64,000 nt of DNA from Tretioscincus oriximinensis (Eukaryota > Chordata > Lepidosauria > Squamata > Gymnophthalmidae), in assembly GCA_022410635.1 (NCBI GenBank), contig JAJVDF010000207.1, positions 275,177-339,176 of the forward strand, written 5' to 3'. The notes beneath the pieces were generated by a model. The model made no database searches. It saw only the letters and a program-made list of their open reading frames with translations, and had not been told where the DNA came from. Shown in pieces: positions 48,947 to 59,756 of the stretch. A program made the position numbers and the translations under genes. Every line of letters begins with the position of its first letter. Within the stretch, counting starts at the first letter, position 1.

Positions 48947-49127
48947 GAAATCACAACACTTTGTGGATCCAGTTATTCTCCTATGGAGTATGCAAGCGGC
49001 TAGACACATTTTGATACTGGGTCTTCCTCAGTGGCACAACCACAATACTATCTACAAAAGGAGCTTCTAGGGATTTCCCTCAAAGAAAACGCTCCTTTAA
49101 ATCTTCTTCAATATTGAAGAATGAGCT

Positions 49128-49259
49128 TAGACTTCCCATCATTTATTCCACTCTGGATATTCCACAACAAAGCATTCTGGAATATATCCATCCCCACAGT
49201 GCTTTATTGTGGAATATCCAATATAGTGGAATAAATAGGTGATGTGAGGATGCTGCTCT
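49128..49259. mobile_element. Foldback MITE, family B, copy 5
   Basis: TTATTCCACTCTGGATATTC and CACAACAAAGC at the left; GCTTTATTGTGGAATATCCA and TAGTGGAATAAATAGGTGAT at the right. It is the only family B copy far from MYC. Confidence 0.87.
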
Positions 49260-50420
49260 AGTCTAATTTTTCTCTGGTTTCATTTAGAAAAAAAAATAAG
49301 TTAAGTTTAACCTTCAGGTCTGAAGAGAAAACACTTCATGTTTCCAAATGGCAATCCTAAAATGTGGAATAAAGGTATAGTCTGGGTTAAATTCAATCCA
49401 AAATATTGGTTGCTGCCCATACAGCTGGGAGATACCATGTCAGTGGGGCATATATGTGAAGGCGTACCTGTATCTGGGAACTTTGCCCCCTCATTATGGC
49501 CATGTGAATAGCTGGGCATTTTAATGTCCAGAAGTGTTGATTTCTGCTTTACATGCATGCATGTCCACCATTTTAGGGCTCCAAAAATTATTCTCCCACA
49601 ATATCCACCAGTAGAAATATTCCATTGTATACCTATTGCTGCTTTGTGTATGGATGGTGTGTGGTGATAAATGTGTGTTCAAGGTATTTAATAATGCTCA
49701 AGATGTGTAATAATGTTTCAGAAAATGGAACAAAAATGGTAGGAAGCAGAATGATTTTTCTCATTTCTTGTTAGGACACAAAAATCAGCAGGGACCTAAT
49801 TTTGCATGGAGAAAGTAACCCATAAGATCAGAACCAGGCACCCTTTTTGCTGGCCCTGCAGAACAGAAAATGTTCAGAGCACCCACTTCTTAGATCATAT
49901 CTTGCTTGGCCCAGGTATCAGAGGAACAATTCAGCAATGCTTCTATTGTTGCTCAGAGTTTGAGGTACTTGAAAGGAATTTACATTGTAAGAAGCCATGA
50001 TGAATGAAGCATAGAATGTCCAGTATTTGCTTAGCTCAGAAAGACATGGCAGGGAAACTGCTGAAGACATGGGAAAGCACCCTTGCGTTCCTTGCCTCAG
50101 GTCGTTTATGCATATATCTCTTATCAGATTCACTACAGTCAAAATGGATTTAGCTATCAGGGTGGTGGAAATCTTTTGAATGTTCTACTAAAATCTGGGA
50201 TTATGGTGAAATAAGTAAGAAAGTAAGTAAGTAAACAAATAAATAAATGGTAACCTAAGTAGGCCAATGACAGACATTTTAATCCATCTTTACTTCTGAA
50301 GAACTGTACTAAACTAAAAAAACCTCACAGGTCAGTTCTTCAGGACTGAAATATTCCATCTTCCAGACCGTTTTTAAAGGTAGCCCCACGTATGAGACTT
50401 GNTCACACACTTAGATCCTG
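49260..50420. other. No recognisable gene; (AAGT/AAAT)n at about 50211-50248
   Basis: A short tandem AAGTAAGTAAGTAAACAAAT lies near 50221, perhaps an L2 tail. Otherwise unassigned. Confidence 0.35.
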
Positions 50421-50818
50421 TATAGATTTATCATATTTTCTGAGGCCCAAACTGGGGTAATTAATATTCATGCCAATTTAAATATACAAATCATGCCACC
50501 AATATGCACATCCACCTGCTAAGAAATCCCGCATGCATGAGAAACNCACAAAATGCCACAGAAACCCATGAAACATGAGAGAAATTTCTGAAGTGTATGA
50601 GAAATTAGCAACCTCACCCTCCTGGGGGTGTGGGGGGGGGGGCAGAGACAAAAGGCCTTCTCACCCAACGCACTGGATTTCTTTTTTTTTTAATTTTTTT
50701 TAATTTATTTTTTTTCAGCAAAAAACAGGGCATTCAACCCCCCTCCCTTCCAGGAGTGTGAGGTAGACACCTCAAAACCTAGGTTTCCCCAGGAAACTAG
50801 GGTCATCTGGTCATCCTA
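50421..50818. mobile_element. Long family A relative, opposite orientation to 29909-30463
   Basis: TTTTCTGAGGCCCAAACTGG and ATTAATATTCATGCC at the left are the complement of the right part of 29909-30463. The right end is AGGGTCATCTGGTCATCCTA. Interior ACCTCAAAACCTAGG matches the CCCAGTTTGGGGGTTTCTAC side. About 400 bases, more eroded, no clean target duplication. Confidence 0.78.
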
Positions 50819-51699
50819 TGTTCTAAACATGTTATAAAAAATTGTTCAGAACAGTTTTTCATTCAAGTTGGACAGACATTAATTTTGTCACTCTTATTTA
50901 AAAACAGCATCAATATCATTTGAATAAGAATGAAACCCAATTAAAGAAATTAATTGCTTAATCTCTTAAATTGATCAATTACATTTTCAAGCATTTATAT
51001 ACGGTAGTCATAAGAAGTGCTTGGTTAACTTTAATAAAGTAGCCATATTTGTCACTTGTACTTTCTTTTTTTATATAAATAGGTGCATTAAAATTATAAT
51101 TGCCAACCAAATTAATTGATGTCAGTTATTAATTAAGCTTTTCTTTCTTTCTTTCTTTTTTTTAAAGAGCAAATGCATGTCTTTTTAATTGTTGGAGGAG
51201 CTTAGCAAAATATCTACAAAAAAACTGCCAACACTGGTTTGGGCAGCAACTTTTGATCTCTCTGACTATGAATCCAAATGCAGCTCAGAGAGATCAAAGG
51301 CAAAACAGAGCCTTTTCAGTGTCTCCTGCTCTGCCAATCTCATTATGCATATTTCTTCGGTTAACCTGGTTATAACCTGGAAAAATTCTCTGATTTATAT
51401 TAGTATCTTTCTGTTTACACTGGCATGTGGTTGGCAGGCTCCTATTCCGAGGACAACCTAGGAAAAAGCTCTGTGTGGATGGAGCATATGTAAGTTCCAG
51501 CATATTCCCTTGGATGACATTTTCTTGGAAATGTTCTGTCATGTCGAGTCATGCACCTAAAAAGATTGTGTGCCTTGTTTCTCGGAAGAGGATACATATT
51601 CATTTGTTTCACCAATTTCCCATGAATGACAGCTTGAAACTGAAGTCAGCTGAAAACAGGGACTGTATACACACAGCACTTGTTTATTCCAGAATTTGC
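50819..51699. other. No gene; (CTTT)n at 51144-51162 and a family C-like phrase at about 51410-51475
   Basis: GGCAGGCTCCTATTCCGAGG near 51436 resembles family C (27895-27915). The rest is AT-rich. Confidence 0.4.
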
Positions 51700-52010
51700 T
51701 AATAATTTGCCTGCACCCTAAGATCCTCTGATGAGGCTCTCCTGATAGTCCCAACTCCTTCACTCATCAAAGAGGTTAGGACACATGNGAGAGCCAGATT
51801 GTGGAACTCTCTCTGAGGTACTTCGGGCACCTACACTGTAAAACTATTCACTCTTAGCTAGGGCTGAGCCAGAATTTCCCATCTCTTTGAAGGCATTGCT
51901 CTATTTTTAACTGTTCTATTTTAATCTGTTTTATGGTTTCTTTTATTGTGATCTGCCCTGAGATCTTTGGGTAAAGGCAGAATATAAATATAGGTAAATA
52001 AATAAATTAT
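51700..52010 (+). repeat. L2-like LINE 3' end fragment
   Basis: CCTAAGATCCTCTGATGAGG, CTCCTGATAGTCCCAAC, GAGCCAGATTGTGGAACTCT, then GATCTGCCCTGAGATCTTTG and ATAAATATAGGTAAATAAAT. Parallel to 41040-41235. Confidence 0.75.
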
Positions 52011-52261
52011 CCGATTTATTGGTAGAGCGATTTTAATGCATCCCATTCGTACTTTTATAGTACATGCTGAGTTTTGTTGTTCTGATAAGTGAGATGTTCT
52101 GTGCAGGTGATACACTCTTTGCAGCTTGTCAGGAAGAAATCTAGTAGTCCCTCTTTGCAATTGGATAGTTTATTGTCAGTATCTAATTCATTCGCCTCTC
52201 ATTCTTGTAGTTTCTCACCAGAATGATCCACATGTCACAGCCTTTTCACCATAACTTACCC

Positions 52262-52337
52262 ACTCTGTATAAGAACATAAGAGGAGCTCTGCTGAACCAG
52301 GCTAGGGTCCATCTAGTTCAGCATTCTGTCTCAAACA
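52262..52337 (-). repeat. CR1 LINE 3' terminus
   Basis: AAGAACATAAGAGGAGCTCT, CTGAACCAGGCTAGGG, TCCATCTAGTTCAGCATTC. Only the last 75 bases of CR1 remain next to the LTR-like sequence. Confidence 0.75.
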
Positions 52338-52618
52338 GTGTCATAAGTATATGACATGTATATATGTATATAGTTAAGTATTTTGACTGTTAGTAAAATC
52401 TGTTGATGTTTTGGAGGGAAAACCTCTGACTTTTGAATGTACCCAATGATTGAGCTGTATTTTGAGCGGGAAAAGCAGGAACCCAGTGATTGGTTGAAAC
52501 ACTGTATAAATATAGCTGCTCTGGCAGCAGGCAGTCACTGCAGATGTGACTAAGGGCCACCTTAGAGCTGAATAAACCACTTTCAGAGCTGAATCACTTG
52601 TCTGACTGGTGTTTTCAG
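52338..52618 (+). mobile_element. 5' LTR-like sequence and primer-binding region of a Ty3/gypsy-type element
   Basis: TATA-like CTGTATAAATATAGC (52501-52515) is followed by a poly(A) signal GAATAAACC (52569-52577) about 60 bases on. TGGTGTTTTCAGTAGAAGNG (52605-52624) resembles a tRNA-Leu primer site (TGGTGTCAGAAGTGG). The left edge is placed at TGTCATAAG by inference. A 3' LTR was not found. Confidence 0.55.
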
Positions 52619-52679
52619 TAGAAGNGGCTCACAAGAGGTCTGCAGTCCCCCAGAATTTTTTCCTGCTTCATCCTCTGCC

Positions 52680-53560
52680 ATGGCTTTTAGCATGCTTGGA
52701 GGAGGATGGCAGGAGGGTGCTGAAGGTGCAACCCCTTGGTGGGGCTTGNATCCATGGTGCCTGTGGAAGACCCCCTATGTCGGGGGATGTCTAGAAGAGA
52801 GCCCAGCAGACATCTTAGTTGACATGCCAGATTATGAGGCTCTGCTCGGGGCAGAGGTTGATGCCATGGCAGTGGCACCAGTTGCTTTGAGGACGACGTT
52901 CATGCTGGGGGACCTGAGAATCACTTTCTCTGTTGGCACTGAGGAGTTTCCTGGATTCCTGGCCCAGTTCTTGGCCTACCTAACATGTCAAGAGGACAGG
53001 TTTGCATCTGAAGCACACAGGGTGCGGTTCATTTTGGGCAAGTTGAGAGGCAAGGCCCAGGAATTGCTGCTGCTCCTGCAGCGATTGGATGCGAAGGAGC
53101 TGAAATTGGTCTGCGCACTTACCGAAGGGCTCTGGGAGTGGTTCAGTGACTCATACTGGTGCGAGTTGCCAGTAGAGAGCTTTGTACCATCATGCAGGGG
53201 TCCACACAGGTCATCAACTATGCAGCAGAGTTCCTGAGGTATGTGGTCCCCATGACGGTCTTCACCCATCCATTCTGGTGGCGATGGTGACGATGCTGGC
53301 TCCTAGGACTCTGAACGGCTGGATCCAGCAGGCCCAGGCCATCGAGGAGGGATGGCGTTCCATTGAGCTAGCCATTCGTCACTAGCAGTTCCTCGCCATG
53401 GCAACCAAAGGTCCTCATAGGGCCTGTTCGAGGGTGCAAAGGTGGTGGCAGAGTGGTTGCTTTGGGTGTGGCCAGTTGGGCCATTTTGTAGCAGCATGCC
53501 TGGCCAGGCAGTTTAAACAAGGAGCAGTGTGCAGCGGCATCAGCCAATCAGTATGAGGGA
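52680..53560 (+). pseudogene. Ty3/gypsy retrotransposon gag remnant with CCHC zinc knuckle
   Basis: The open frame 52680-53237 contains a capsid-like stretch (EEFPGFLAQFLAYLTCQEDR, then VRFILGKLRGKAQELL), typical of gypsy and of domesticated PEG10/RTL gag proteins. In another frame, 53443-53505 encodes CFGCGQLGHFVAAC, a C-x2-C-x4-H-x4-C knuckle. The two parts are separated by frame breaks and there are stops, so the gene is dead. It follows the LTR-like unit in the right order. A domesticated host gene is unlikely because the frame is broken. Confidence 0.75.
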
Positions 53561-54169
53561 CGTTGACACCCAGCAGTTCCTGTGCCATACTGATTTGCTC
53601 CTTCATCACAGGCCGGCCAATTTGGAGCAAAGTCCAGCCAGGTATTGTGGCCTGGTATTGAGCGGCGCACCAATANGGGCNTCAACTCTTCACTGCGCCT
53701 CTCACTCTTCGCCTTTCGAATTCTCCTCGATCAATACATTGCAAGTTCAGGTAACGGTGATTGGCCCAGCCTGTCCTGAAGGCCTGGTAGTCTGGGTGCT
53801 CAAGGTGCCTCTTGCACATGGTGCTGGCCACAAGGTTGGGTGTTCCCTTGAGTCTGCTGCACAGCCCTGTTGAATTTCTCATGATGGATGGGAGCCGTAT
53901 GTCAGGGGGCGTGGTCTCTCATATTTTAAAAAAAACTGCTGATGGGGATTGGCTTGAACTGGGAGGCTGTTAACCTGTTGGTTGCCGGGCATATTGTATG
54001 CAACCTANTATTGGGGCTATCTTGGTTACATATGCACAATCCAACTATTGACTAGGTCATGGGCATGGTAACATTCGCGGCAAGCTGTGCCTTGCATACN
54101 CGTATGGCTGCTGAAGCCTTCATGGGTTCAGAATCCATATGCACCAGAGTGCACCAGGTGCGGACTCTG
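53561..54169. other. Probable continuation of the gypsy-type element, decayed
   Basis: The frame 53529-53873 follows gag directly, but no protease Asp-Ser/Thr-Gly motif is clear (LVLSGAPI is the nearest). No reverse transcriptase is present. Sequence after 53900 is unassigned. Confidence 0.4.
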
Positions 54170-54920
54170 GGGTATTGTTCTCTTTACAGCATGTGGACAG
54201 TACTGGGGAAGAAGCCAAAATCCTAATCTGTTCTCAACTCCCTGAAAATGGTATTTCAGGAGTACTGTCTGTTACAAAGTATCAAAAGATCCATCCTAGT
54301 ATTTATACCCATGGACTTGTCTAATCCTGTCTCAAAGCTATCCAGGCTGTTCGTTACCACCACCTTTTCTGGAAGTAAATTCCAAAGGCNGATGACTGTG
54401 TGAAAAAATACTTTCCTTTGTCTGTCCTTACTCTTCTTCCCATCAGTTTCAAGGAATGCCCCCTATGTGTGATACAGCAAATAATTCTTCTCTATTCATT
54501 TTATCCATCCCATGCATCAATTTATACACTTCAGTCAGATCACCTCTTAAATGCCATCTTTCGAGGCTGAAGAGGCCCAGACATTGCAGCCTGACTTCAT
54601 AAGGGAGGTACTCCAGCCCCTTGTAGACCTTTTCTGCACCTTCGCTAGTTCTACAATATCTTTGTTGAGATGTGGTGACCAAAATTGTGCACAGGATTCT
54701 AAATGTGATTTCCCACAGATTTATAAACAGGCAAAACAACACCAACTGACTTGTTTTCAATTCCTTTCCTTATGATCCCTAACATTGAATTTGTTTTTTT
54801 TTGTTGCTGCTGCACACTGGATCCCTTTCCTGCTCTGTCACATAAAGCTTGGTGACGGCTTGGTTTAAATTGGTAGGAGTAATTGGGGTTCTTTGCCCTA
54901 ATTGGGGTTCTTTGCCCCAC

Positions 54921-55205
54921 AGGCACGGATAGCTCAGTCGCTTAAGAATTCGTCTCTCGTCTGNGAGATGGGGTTTCGAAGCCCTGTGTGGGACATGGGG
55001 AGGGGTGAGCACCTTCCACTAGCCTGTAGCTGCAGCTATTCGAAAGCAGGAATTGCAAGAAATTGCAACTGACTGCAAGTAGATACATGGGAACCATCAG
55101 GGTCTGGTGGGGAAGATAGAATGTGAGCCTTCGGCCAAAATACCCTTGTAAGCCGCTTTGAGTCCCTTTGAAAGGTGAGGAAAGCGGGGTATAAGAACCC
55201 AGTTC
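54921..55205 (+). repeat. SINE family K, full length with tRNA-Lys-like head
   Basis: Head GGCACGGATAGCTCAGTCGC (box A) and GGGGTTTCGAAGCCCTGTGT (box B) resembles tRNA-Lys. The body is AGTAGATACATGGGAACCAT. The 3' end, CTTGTAAGCCGCTTTGAGTC then GAAAGCGGGGTATAAGAACC, is Bov-B-like, so the family was probably mobilised by a Bov-B (RTE) LINE. It is a SINE, not a tRNA gene: the acceptor stem does not close. Confidence 0.88.
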
Positions 55206-55455
55206 TTCTTCTTCTTCTTCTTCTTCTTCTTCTTCTTCTTCTTCTTCTTNNNNNNNNNNNNNNNNNNNNNNNNNNNNNNNNNNNNNNNNNNNNNNNNNNN
55301 NNNNNNNNNNNNNNNNNNNNNNNNNNNNNNNNNNNNNNNNNNNNNNNNNNNNNNNNNNNTCTTCTTCTTCTTCTTCTTCTTCTTCTTCTTCTTCTTCTTC
55401 TTCTTCTTCTTCTTCTTCTTCTTCTTCTTCTTCTTCTTCTTCTTCTTCTTCTTCT
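55206..55455 (+). repeat. (CTT)n microsatellite grown from the SINE tail (contains N-gap)
   Basis: The tail CCCAGTTCTTCTTCTTC passes straight into a CTT array. N bases at 55250-55359 show the assembler could not size it, so the true length is unknown. Confidence 0.93.
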
Positions 55456-55500
55456 GTGTGTGACTTTACACTTGCTTAAGTTGAAGGACATTTGCCACTT

Positions 55501-56880
55501 CCTTGCTCACATACATAGCAGTTCGACAGTTGGTTTTCCTGGTAAACTGATAATCTGGATAATCACCTCTCAGACTCCAAATCTGTTGGTTTGTATAACC
55601 TGGGCTGCATGCACACAGCATATTTCTACCTCTATCGGAGCGAGAGGTGGAAGACTCCAGCACATGGGTTAAGCATTTTTGAGCAATCGTCCTGCACTAA
55701 ACGCCATTTATCCTGGGACTAAANTATTGCTGGGATATTCAGGCGTCGTTCTGGAGAGCCCCTGTCCTCTCGCGTCTCTGGCGGTGGGCAGGTGTGTGCA
55801 CAAATTTGGCGTGCGAGGATAAAACAACCGAGAATGTGGCAGTTGTTTCCATAGGCTGCTGCGAGTAAAAGAAGAAAAAAAAGAAGCTTTGGGCTGTGTG
55901 TGACNAGATAGAGGAGCAATGTGAGGCATTAGCCATGGAATATAGACATTTCATGTGCACAGAGACACAGTTGCTATATCCCAGAATATAATTTTATACC
56001 GGTTTTTATATCATGGTGTGCACACAGCCCTGGTGTGGCAAACACAACACAAATTTGACTTGCAACTGAATTATTGACCCTATTTGGACGCGGCCAGAGT
56101 TAATACAGGAACAATGTAGAGCACCATTGCTTCTGACATGGCTAGAATTCTTTCCCTTGCTTTCTCCCCTTCTCTTTTAGTTTTTCAAAAGGGTTAAGGT
56201 ATATAGCTATTGGCCTCCTGTTAATCTGTTATGTTTTAAATGTAGCCACATATAAATGAGTGCAGGCAATTAAAGCCCTGGGTAATGATCAACTCCAGGA
56301 GATGATTGGCATGGATTAAAGTGAATTTAAAGGGTAATTGCTTCAAAACTAGCTCCACAACAATGAATGTTAAATACAGGAAGGTCTTTGAAACCGGTTA
56401 CATGCACACACACACACACACATGCACATCGTGCNTCCATAAATTTCATTTCTTTCAAGTCAAGTTATGCTGTTGGCAACAGTGTTCCTTCTCTCCTTAA
56501 AATAAACCTTGCTGCTTTAGCTGGAGATTTTCAATCTTGAAGTTTTGGGTAGCCATGGCAATAAAAAGCTCCGTGCTATGTAGCAGGGCTGATCATATTG
56601 CTGATGTTAAATGGTGTGTAGAGAAAGGAAGAGCTTCTTAAATAAGGGCTTCCCCTGGCAGACTTTAAACAAACAAACAAAAATCTCCTAAGCAATGAGT
56701 ACGATGCAACATACCTTAAACCCTTCACTATTACTACATTGCTGCTAATTTGCTTTTTTTNAAAAAAAAAACAGCACCATGGATAATAATGCCTGGATTT
56801 GAACAACTTATGATGCTGGTGGAAAATCTGGAATAGACCTTGTGCATCTGGCTAGCATTTTCCCATCCTAGGAAACCTCA
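55501..56880. other. No gene; (CA)n at 56404-56422
   Basis: A short CACACACACACACACACA run. The open frames near 55700-55960 on the minus strand are overlapping and without domains. Confidence 0.4.
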
Positions 56881-56932
56881 TTCATTCATTCATTCATTCG
56901 TTCGTATCCATACATACATACATACATACTAT
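56881..56932 (+). repeat. (ATTC)n and (CATA)n microsatellites
   Basis: ATTCATTCATTCATTCATTC followed by ACATACATACATACATAC. Confidence 0.9.
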
Positions 56933-56935
56933 GCT

Positions 56936-57186
56936 GAACATAAGAACATAAGAAGAGCCATATTGGATCAGGCCACAGCCCATCTAGTGCAGCATTCTGT
57001 TTCACACAGAGGCCCACCATATGCACCTGGGCAGTCTGAACAGAAGAAAGCAAAATATGCTCCTGTTCATGACTCCCTGTAAATGGTATTTCAGGAGTCC
57101 TGCCTGTTGCTCCATCCCGGAGGCAGCATCCAGACATACATCCTAGTACCCATTTATATCCTTGGTGTCCATAAACCTGTCTAGGA
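56936..57186 (-). repeat. CR1 LINE 3' end
   Basis: GAACATAAGAACATAAGAAG, AGCCATATTGGATCAGGCC, TCTGTTTCACACAGAGGCC, then ATGGTATTTCAGGAGTCC and GGTGTCCATAAACCTGTC. It is a clean complement of the CR1 terminus; the last 250 bases only. Confidence 0.9.
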
Positions 57187-57409
57187 AGATCAGGAATGAT
57201 TCTTGGGTATCCGACTAGTATTTTCTCATTCAGTGAAACCTTAGGTCTTCCTTCTTTCCCTCCTTCCTCCCTTTCTCCCTTCATTTTGTTAAAACAAATG
57301 TCAGGGATAACGAGGTCCAGATTTGGTTGTTTTACAATACTGGTGGAAGATCAGGAATTAACCCTGGATAACTACCTAGCATTTTCCCATTCAATGAAAC
57401 CTCAGCTCC

Positions 57410-57565
57410 TCATTCATTCATTCATTCTTGGTGGAATATCTGTCTGTCTATCTGTCTATCTGTTTATCTGTCTATCAATCTGTCTGTCTATCTATCAGTC
57501 TATCTGTCCGTCCGTCCGTCCGTCCGTCCGCCCACCGAACCACCTACCTACCTCTCTCTCTCTCT
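57410..57565 (+). repeat. Compound microsatellite: (ATTC)n, (TGTC/TATC)n, (CCGT)n, (CT)n
   Basis: ATTCATTCATTC at 57412-57426, then TGTCTGTCTATCTGTCTATC, then CCGTCCGTCCGTCCGTCCG at about 57508-57530, then CTACCTACCTCTCTCTCTCT. A step-like change of unit by single substitutions is visible. Confidence 0.9.
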
Positions 57566-57670
57566 TTGCATATGAAGAAATAGACATGTCTATAAAAGCT
57601 CATGCTATCAACCTTTTTTCTTGTCAATCCCCAAGATGCTATGAGACCCCTTTTCTAGGAATGATTCCCC
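57566..57670 (+). repeat. Family F repeat
   Basis: TGAAGAAATAGACATGTCTA, TAAAAGCTCATGCTATC, TTTTTTCTTGTCAATCCCCA and AGATGCTATGAGACCCC. Confidence 0.62.
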
Positions 57671-58639
57671 GAATTCTGTCTAAACAGGTAGGGGCAAAAA
57701 TTCCCTTAAACTGCAAACTGACGACAGATGAGTGGATTCAGCTCATATAAATCATCTGGACTGTGGGGATGGGATTTGTTATGGTGTAAGTATTTATTTA
57801 TGCACTTTATGTATTGTTTGTAGTGTAGTGTTGAGACTGATTTGTTATTGTAAATTTTTTTNAAAAAACCCTTGCAAACCACGAGACAGAATTGTTGTTT
57901 CCTTGCCTNAGAGTTTGCAAGCCCTGCACGGAAAGCCCCTTCTAATTGCTGCAAGATGTTTCTCCCAGTTACTGCAGCTTGAGCGGAGCCCATGTCTATT
58001 TATGTTAATGGGCGCAGGTGGCAGAAATGCCCCGCTGAGCTCTGATTCTATTAATATGTCTTCTTCTTCTACAGCTACTGGCATGGCATCTCTACTATTA
58101 CATTCCAGGATCTTAGCTGCTTTTTATTGTGAATAATGTATCCTGCTGTGAGCATTTAATTTTTTTTCTTCACTTTACCCCTAAAGGAAAGTATAGCTAC
58201 AAATATCACACTAGGAATCTTGGAATAGATTTCTCTTCTCATGTGTAAAATGTTCACAATGGGATTCCATTCCTGAATTACACCTGCTAGCTCTGAATAG
58301 GTTTGCGCTCAAATTCTCCTGTGCCAGCAGAGTCACAGCTCAGTGGCAGAGCAGCTGCCTTGGGTGCTGGTTCGATCCCCCAGTATGTCCCCATAAAAAA
58401 GGGAATTGTAGAGCACTGATGTCAAGAAAACTGCCTTTGCTGCTACCATTGGGGGTAGCATCTACACACATGATTTGTCTTTTTTTTACACTTTCTTTGT
58501 GCTAGGATGGTGTGAACACCACATGGTTTGGCAGGGATAAAAAGAGCTACCATCACAATTTTCCCCGGGGTATAGATGTGGTTCAAGATGTGGTTCAAGA
58601 TGTAAATAATAAAAAGCTGACGGCTTCCGGCTCCTCTAC
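57671..58639. other. No gene; tRNA-like SINE fragment at about 58325-58385
   Basis: CACAGCTCAGTGGCAGAGCA, then GTGCTGGTTCGATCCCC, has box A- and box B-like parts of a second tRNA-derived SINE head. The rest is unassigned. Confidence 0.45.
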
Positions 58640-58985
58640 TTCCTGACAGAATTTCCTGTTTTATGGTTCTTAGTTGTATTTCTGCCTGCTTTTCTATTTT
58701 TTTCCCACAAAGACAAGTGCTTATTATAAAAGCTTGAATGCCCAGCAGGTTCATGAAGCTGGCAGTTGCAATAGCAGCAGCAGCCCAAAGAAAAAGTGAA
58801 CTAAAGCTGCTGTTGTGCTAGTGGCAGGGCCTGCTGGGAAGTGTAGTTCGAGCAGCAGCTTCTGCCTAGCCTGTGAGAGGCCTTGCCCTGCAGACTANAG
58901 CTAGCTCTGGGAGTGGGAGCCTCTTTAGCCAATCTTTACCCGGTTCCATCCACAGAAACATATTTTCTGCTTACAGGAAGGCCTA
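58640..58985 (+). repeat. Unclassified repeat family D, fullest copy
   Basis: CTTCCTGACAGAATTTCCTG, TTGTATTTCTGCCTGC, TTATTATAAAAGCTTGAATG, GCCTGCTGGGAAGTGTAG, AGCTAGCTCTGGGAGTGGG and ACAGAAACATATTTTCTGC. About 345 bases with no coding capacity. Four copies in the window agree in order. Confidence 0.68.
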
Positions 58986-59756
58986 TACAGTGCTGCACCA
59001 TCATAGCACTTGAATGACACACATCTGGAAATATGGAACACAATGCCGGATGTCCAACCCCAGATGTTGCTGACTGCATAGTGAAATGATTATCATAGTG
59101 CCTTGAAGATTCTCTACAGAACTATAGAGGCACGGGTCCAGATGCACCCATAATCACCTCATCTCAGATTAATATTATCATCATATAATCATCTCAGATT
59201 AATATTATCAAAGACCAATGGACAAGCAAAGCCATTTTCAAAAGCAACACTAGCACGTGGATGTCATACGAAAAGAAAAAACAAAGTCGTGACCTCATTA
59301 TACACATGCTGAATAATTTTGCTTCAATTGCATGACTAGTTGATAAGCCCGTTGGGAACATGTAACAGTCTTTAGCAGTGTGGTGAAGATGGAATAAAAT
59401 TTAATTGTGTTCAGCTGAGGTCGAAAGTGCTACTTTCTTTCCTGATGGCTATTCTTAACCTAAAGGGGGACAGAAGATGGATTAACACTTGGATGTCACC
59501 ATAGGTCACATTTTAATCTAGCTTCAGTNCACTTTAAAGAGTGTAGGAGACAGGGAGAGAAGAGACAAGAAGCCAAGGGAGGTTGGTGCTCTGTTCCCAA
59601 GATGGTAGGTGAGCTCCTGCCTCCCAGACAGACAGAGGTTTTGTCCAGGAAGTCAGGAGAAGGGAAATGGGGACAGAAGCGACCACAGGACAAGGGTCCC
59701 TCCCCTCCACCCCAGCACTTACCCTTGTCCATCGACCACTGCTCCAGAGACAGTCT
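58986..59756. other. No gene; direct duplication at about 59155-59205
   Basis: TCATCTCAGATTAATATTAT occurs twice, about 32 bases apart (59159 and 59190). Otherwise unassigned. Confidence 0.4.

Larger units (their letters stand above)
54170..55500 (-). repeat. CR1 LINE 3' part, split by a SINE and its CTT array
   Basis: Left part 54170-54920: complement of the CR1 end, including frames EGAEKVYKGLEYLPYEVRLQ, CLGLFSLERWHLRGDLTEVY and, further 5', the Gln/Lys-rich segment. Right part 55458-55500 (TGACTTTACACTTGCTTAAG, TTGAAGGACATTTGCCACTT) is the continuation, matching 48060-48100 of the plus-strand copy. The 20-base phrase TAATTGGGGTTCTTTGCCCC is tandemly doubled at about 54881-54920, just before the SINE. 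Confidence 0.85.

Noticed and set aside
52680..53237. 185-residue frame as a domesticated gag host gene
   Set aside because: The zinc knuckle lies in another frame after stops, and an LTR-like unit directly precedes it. This fits a dead retrotransposon better.
54921..54995. Possible tRNA-Lys gene
   Set aside because: Boxes A and B are visible but the acceptor stem does not close. The sequence continues into a SINE body and Bov-B-like tail that recur elsewhere.
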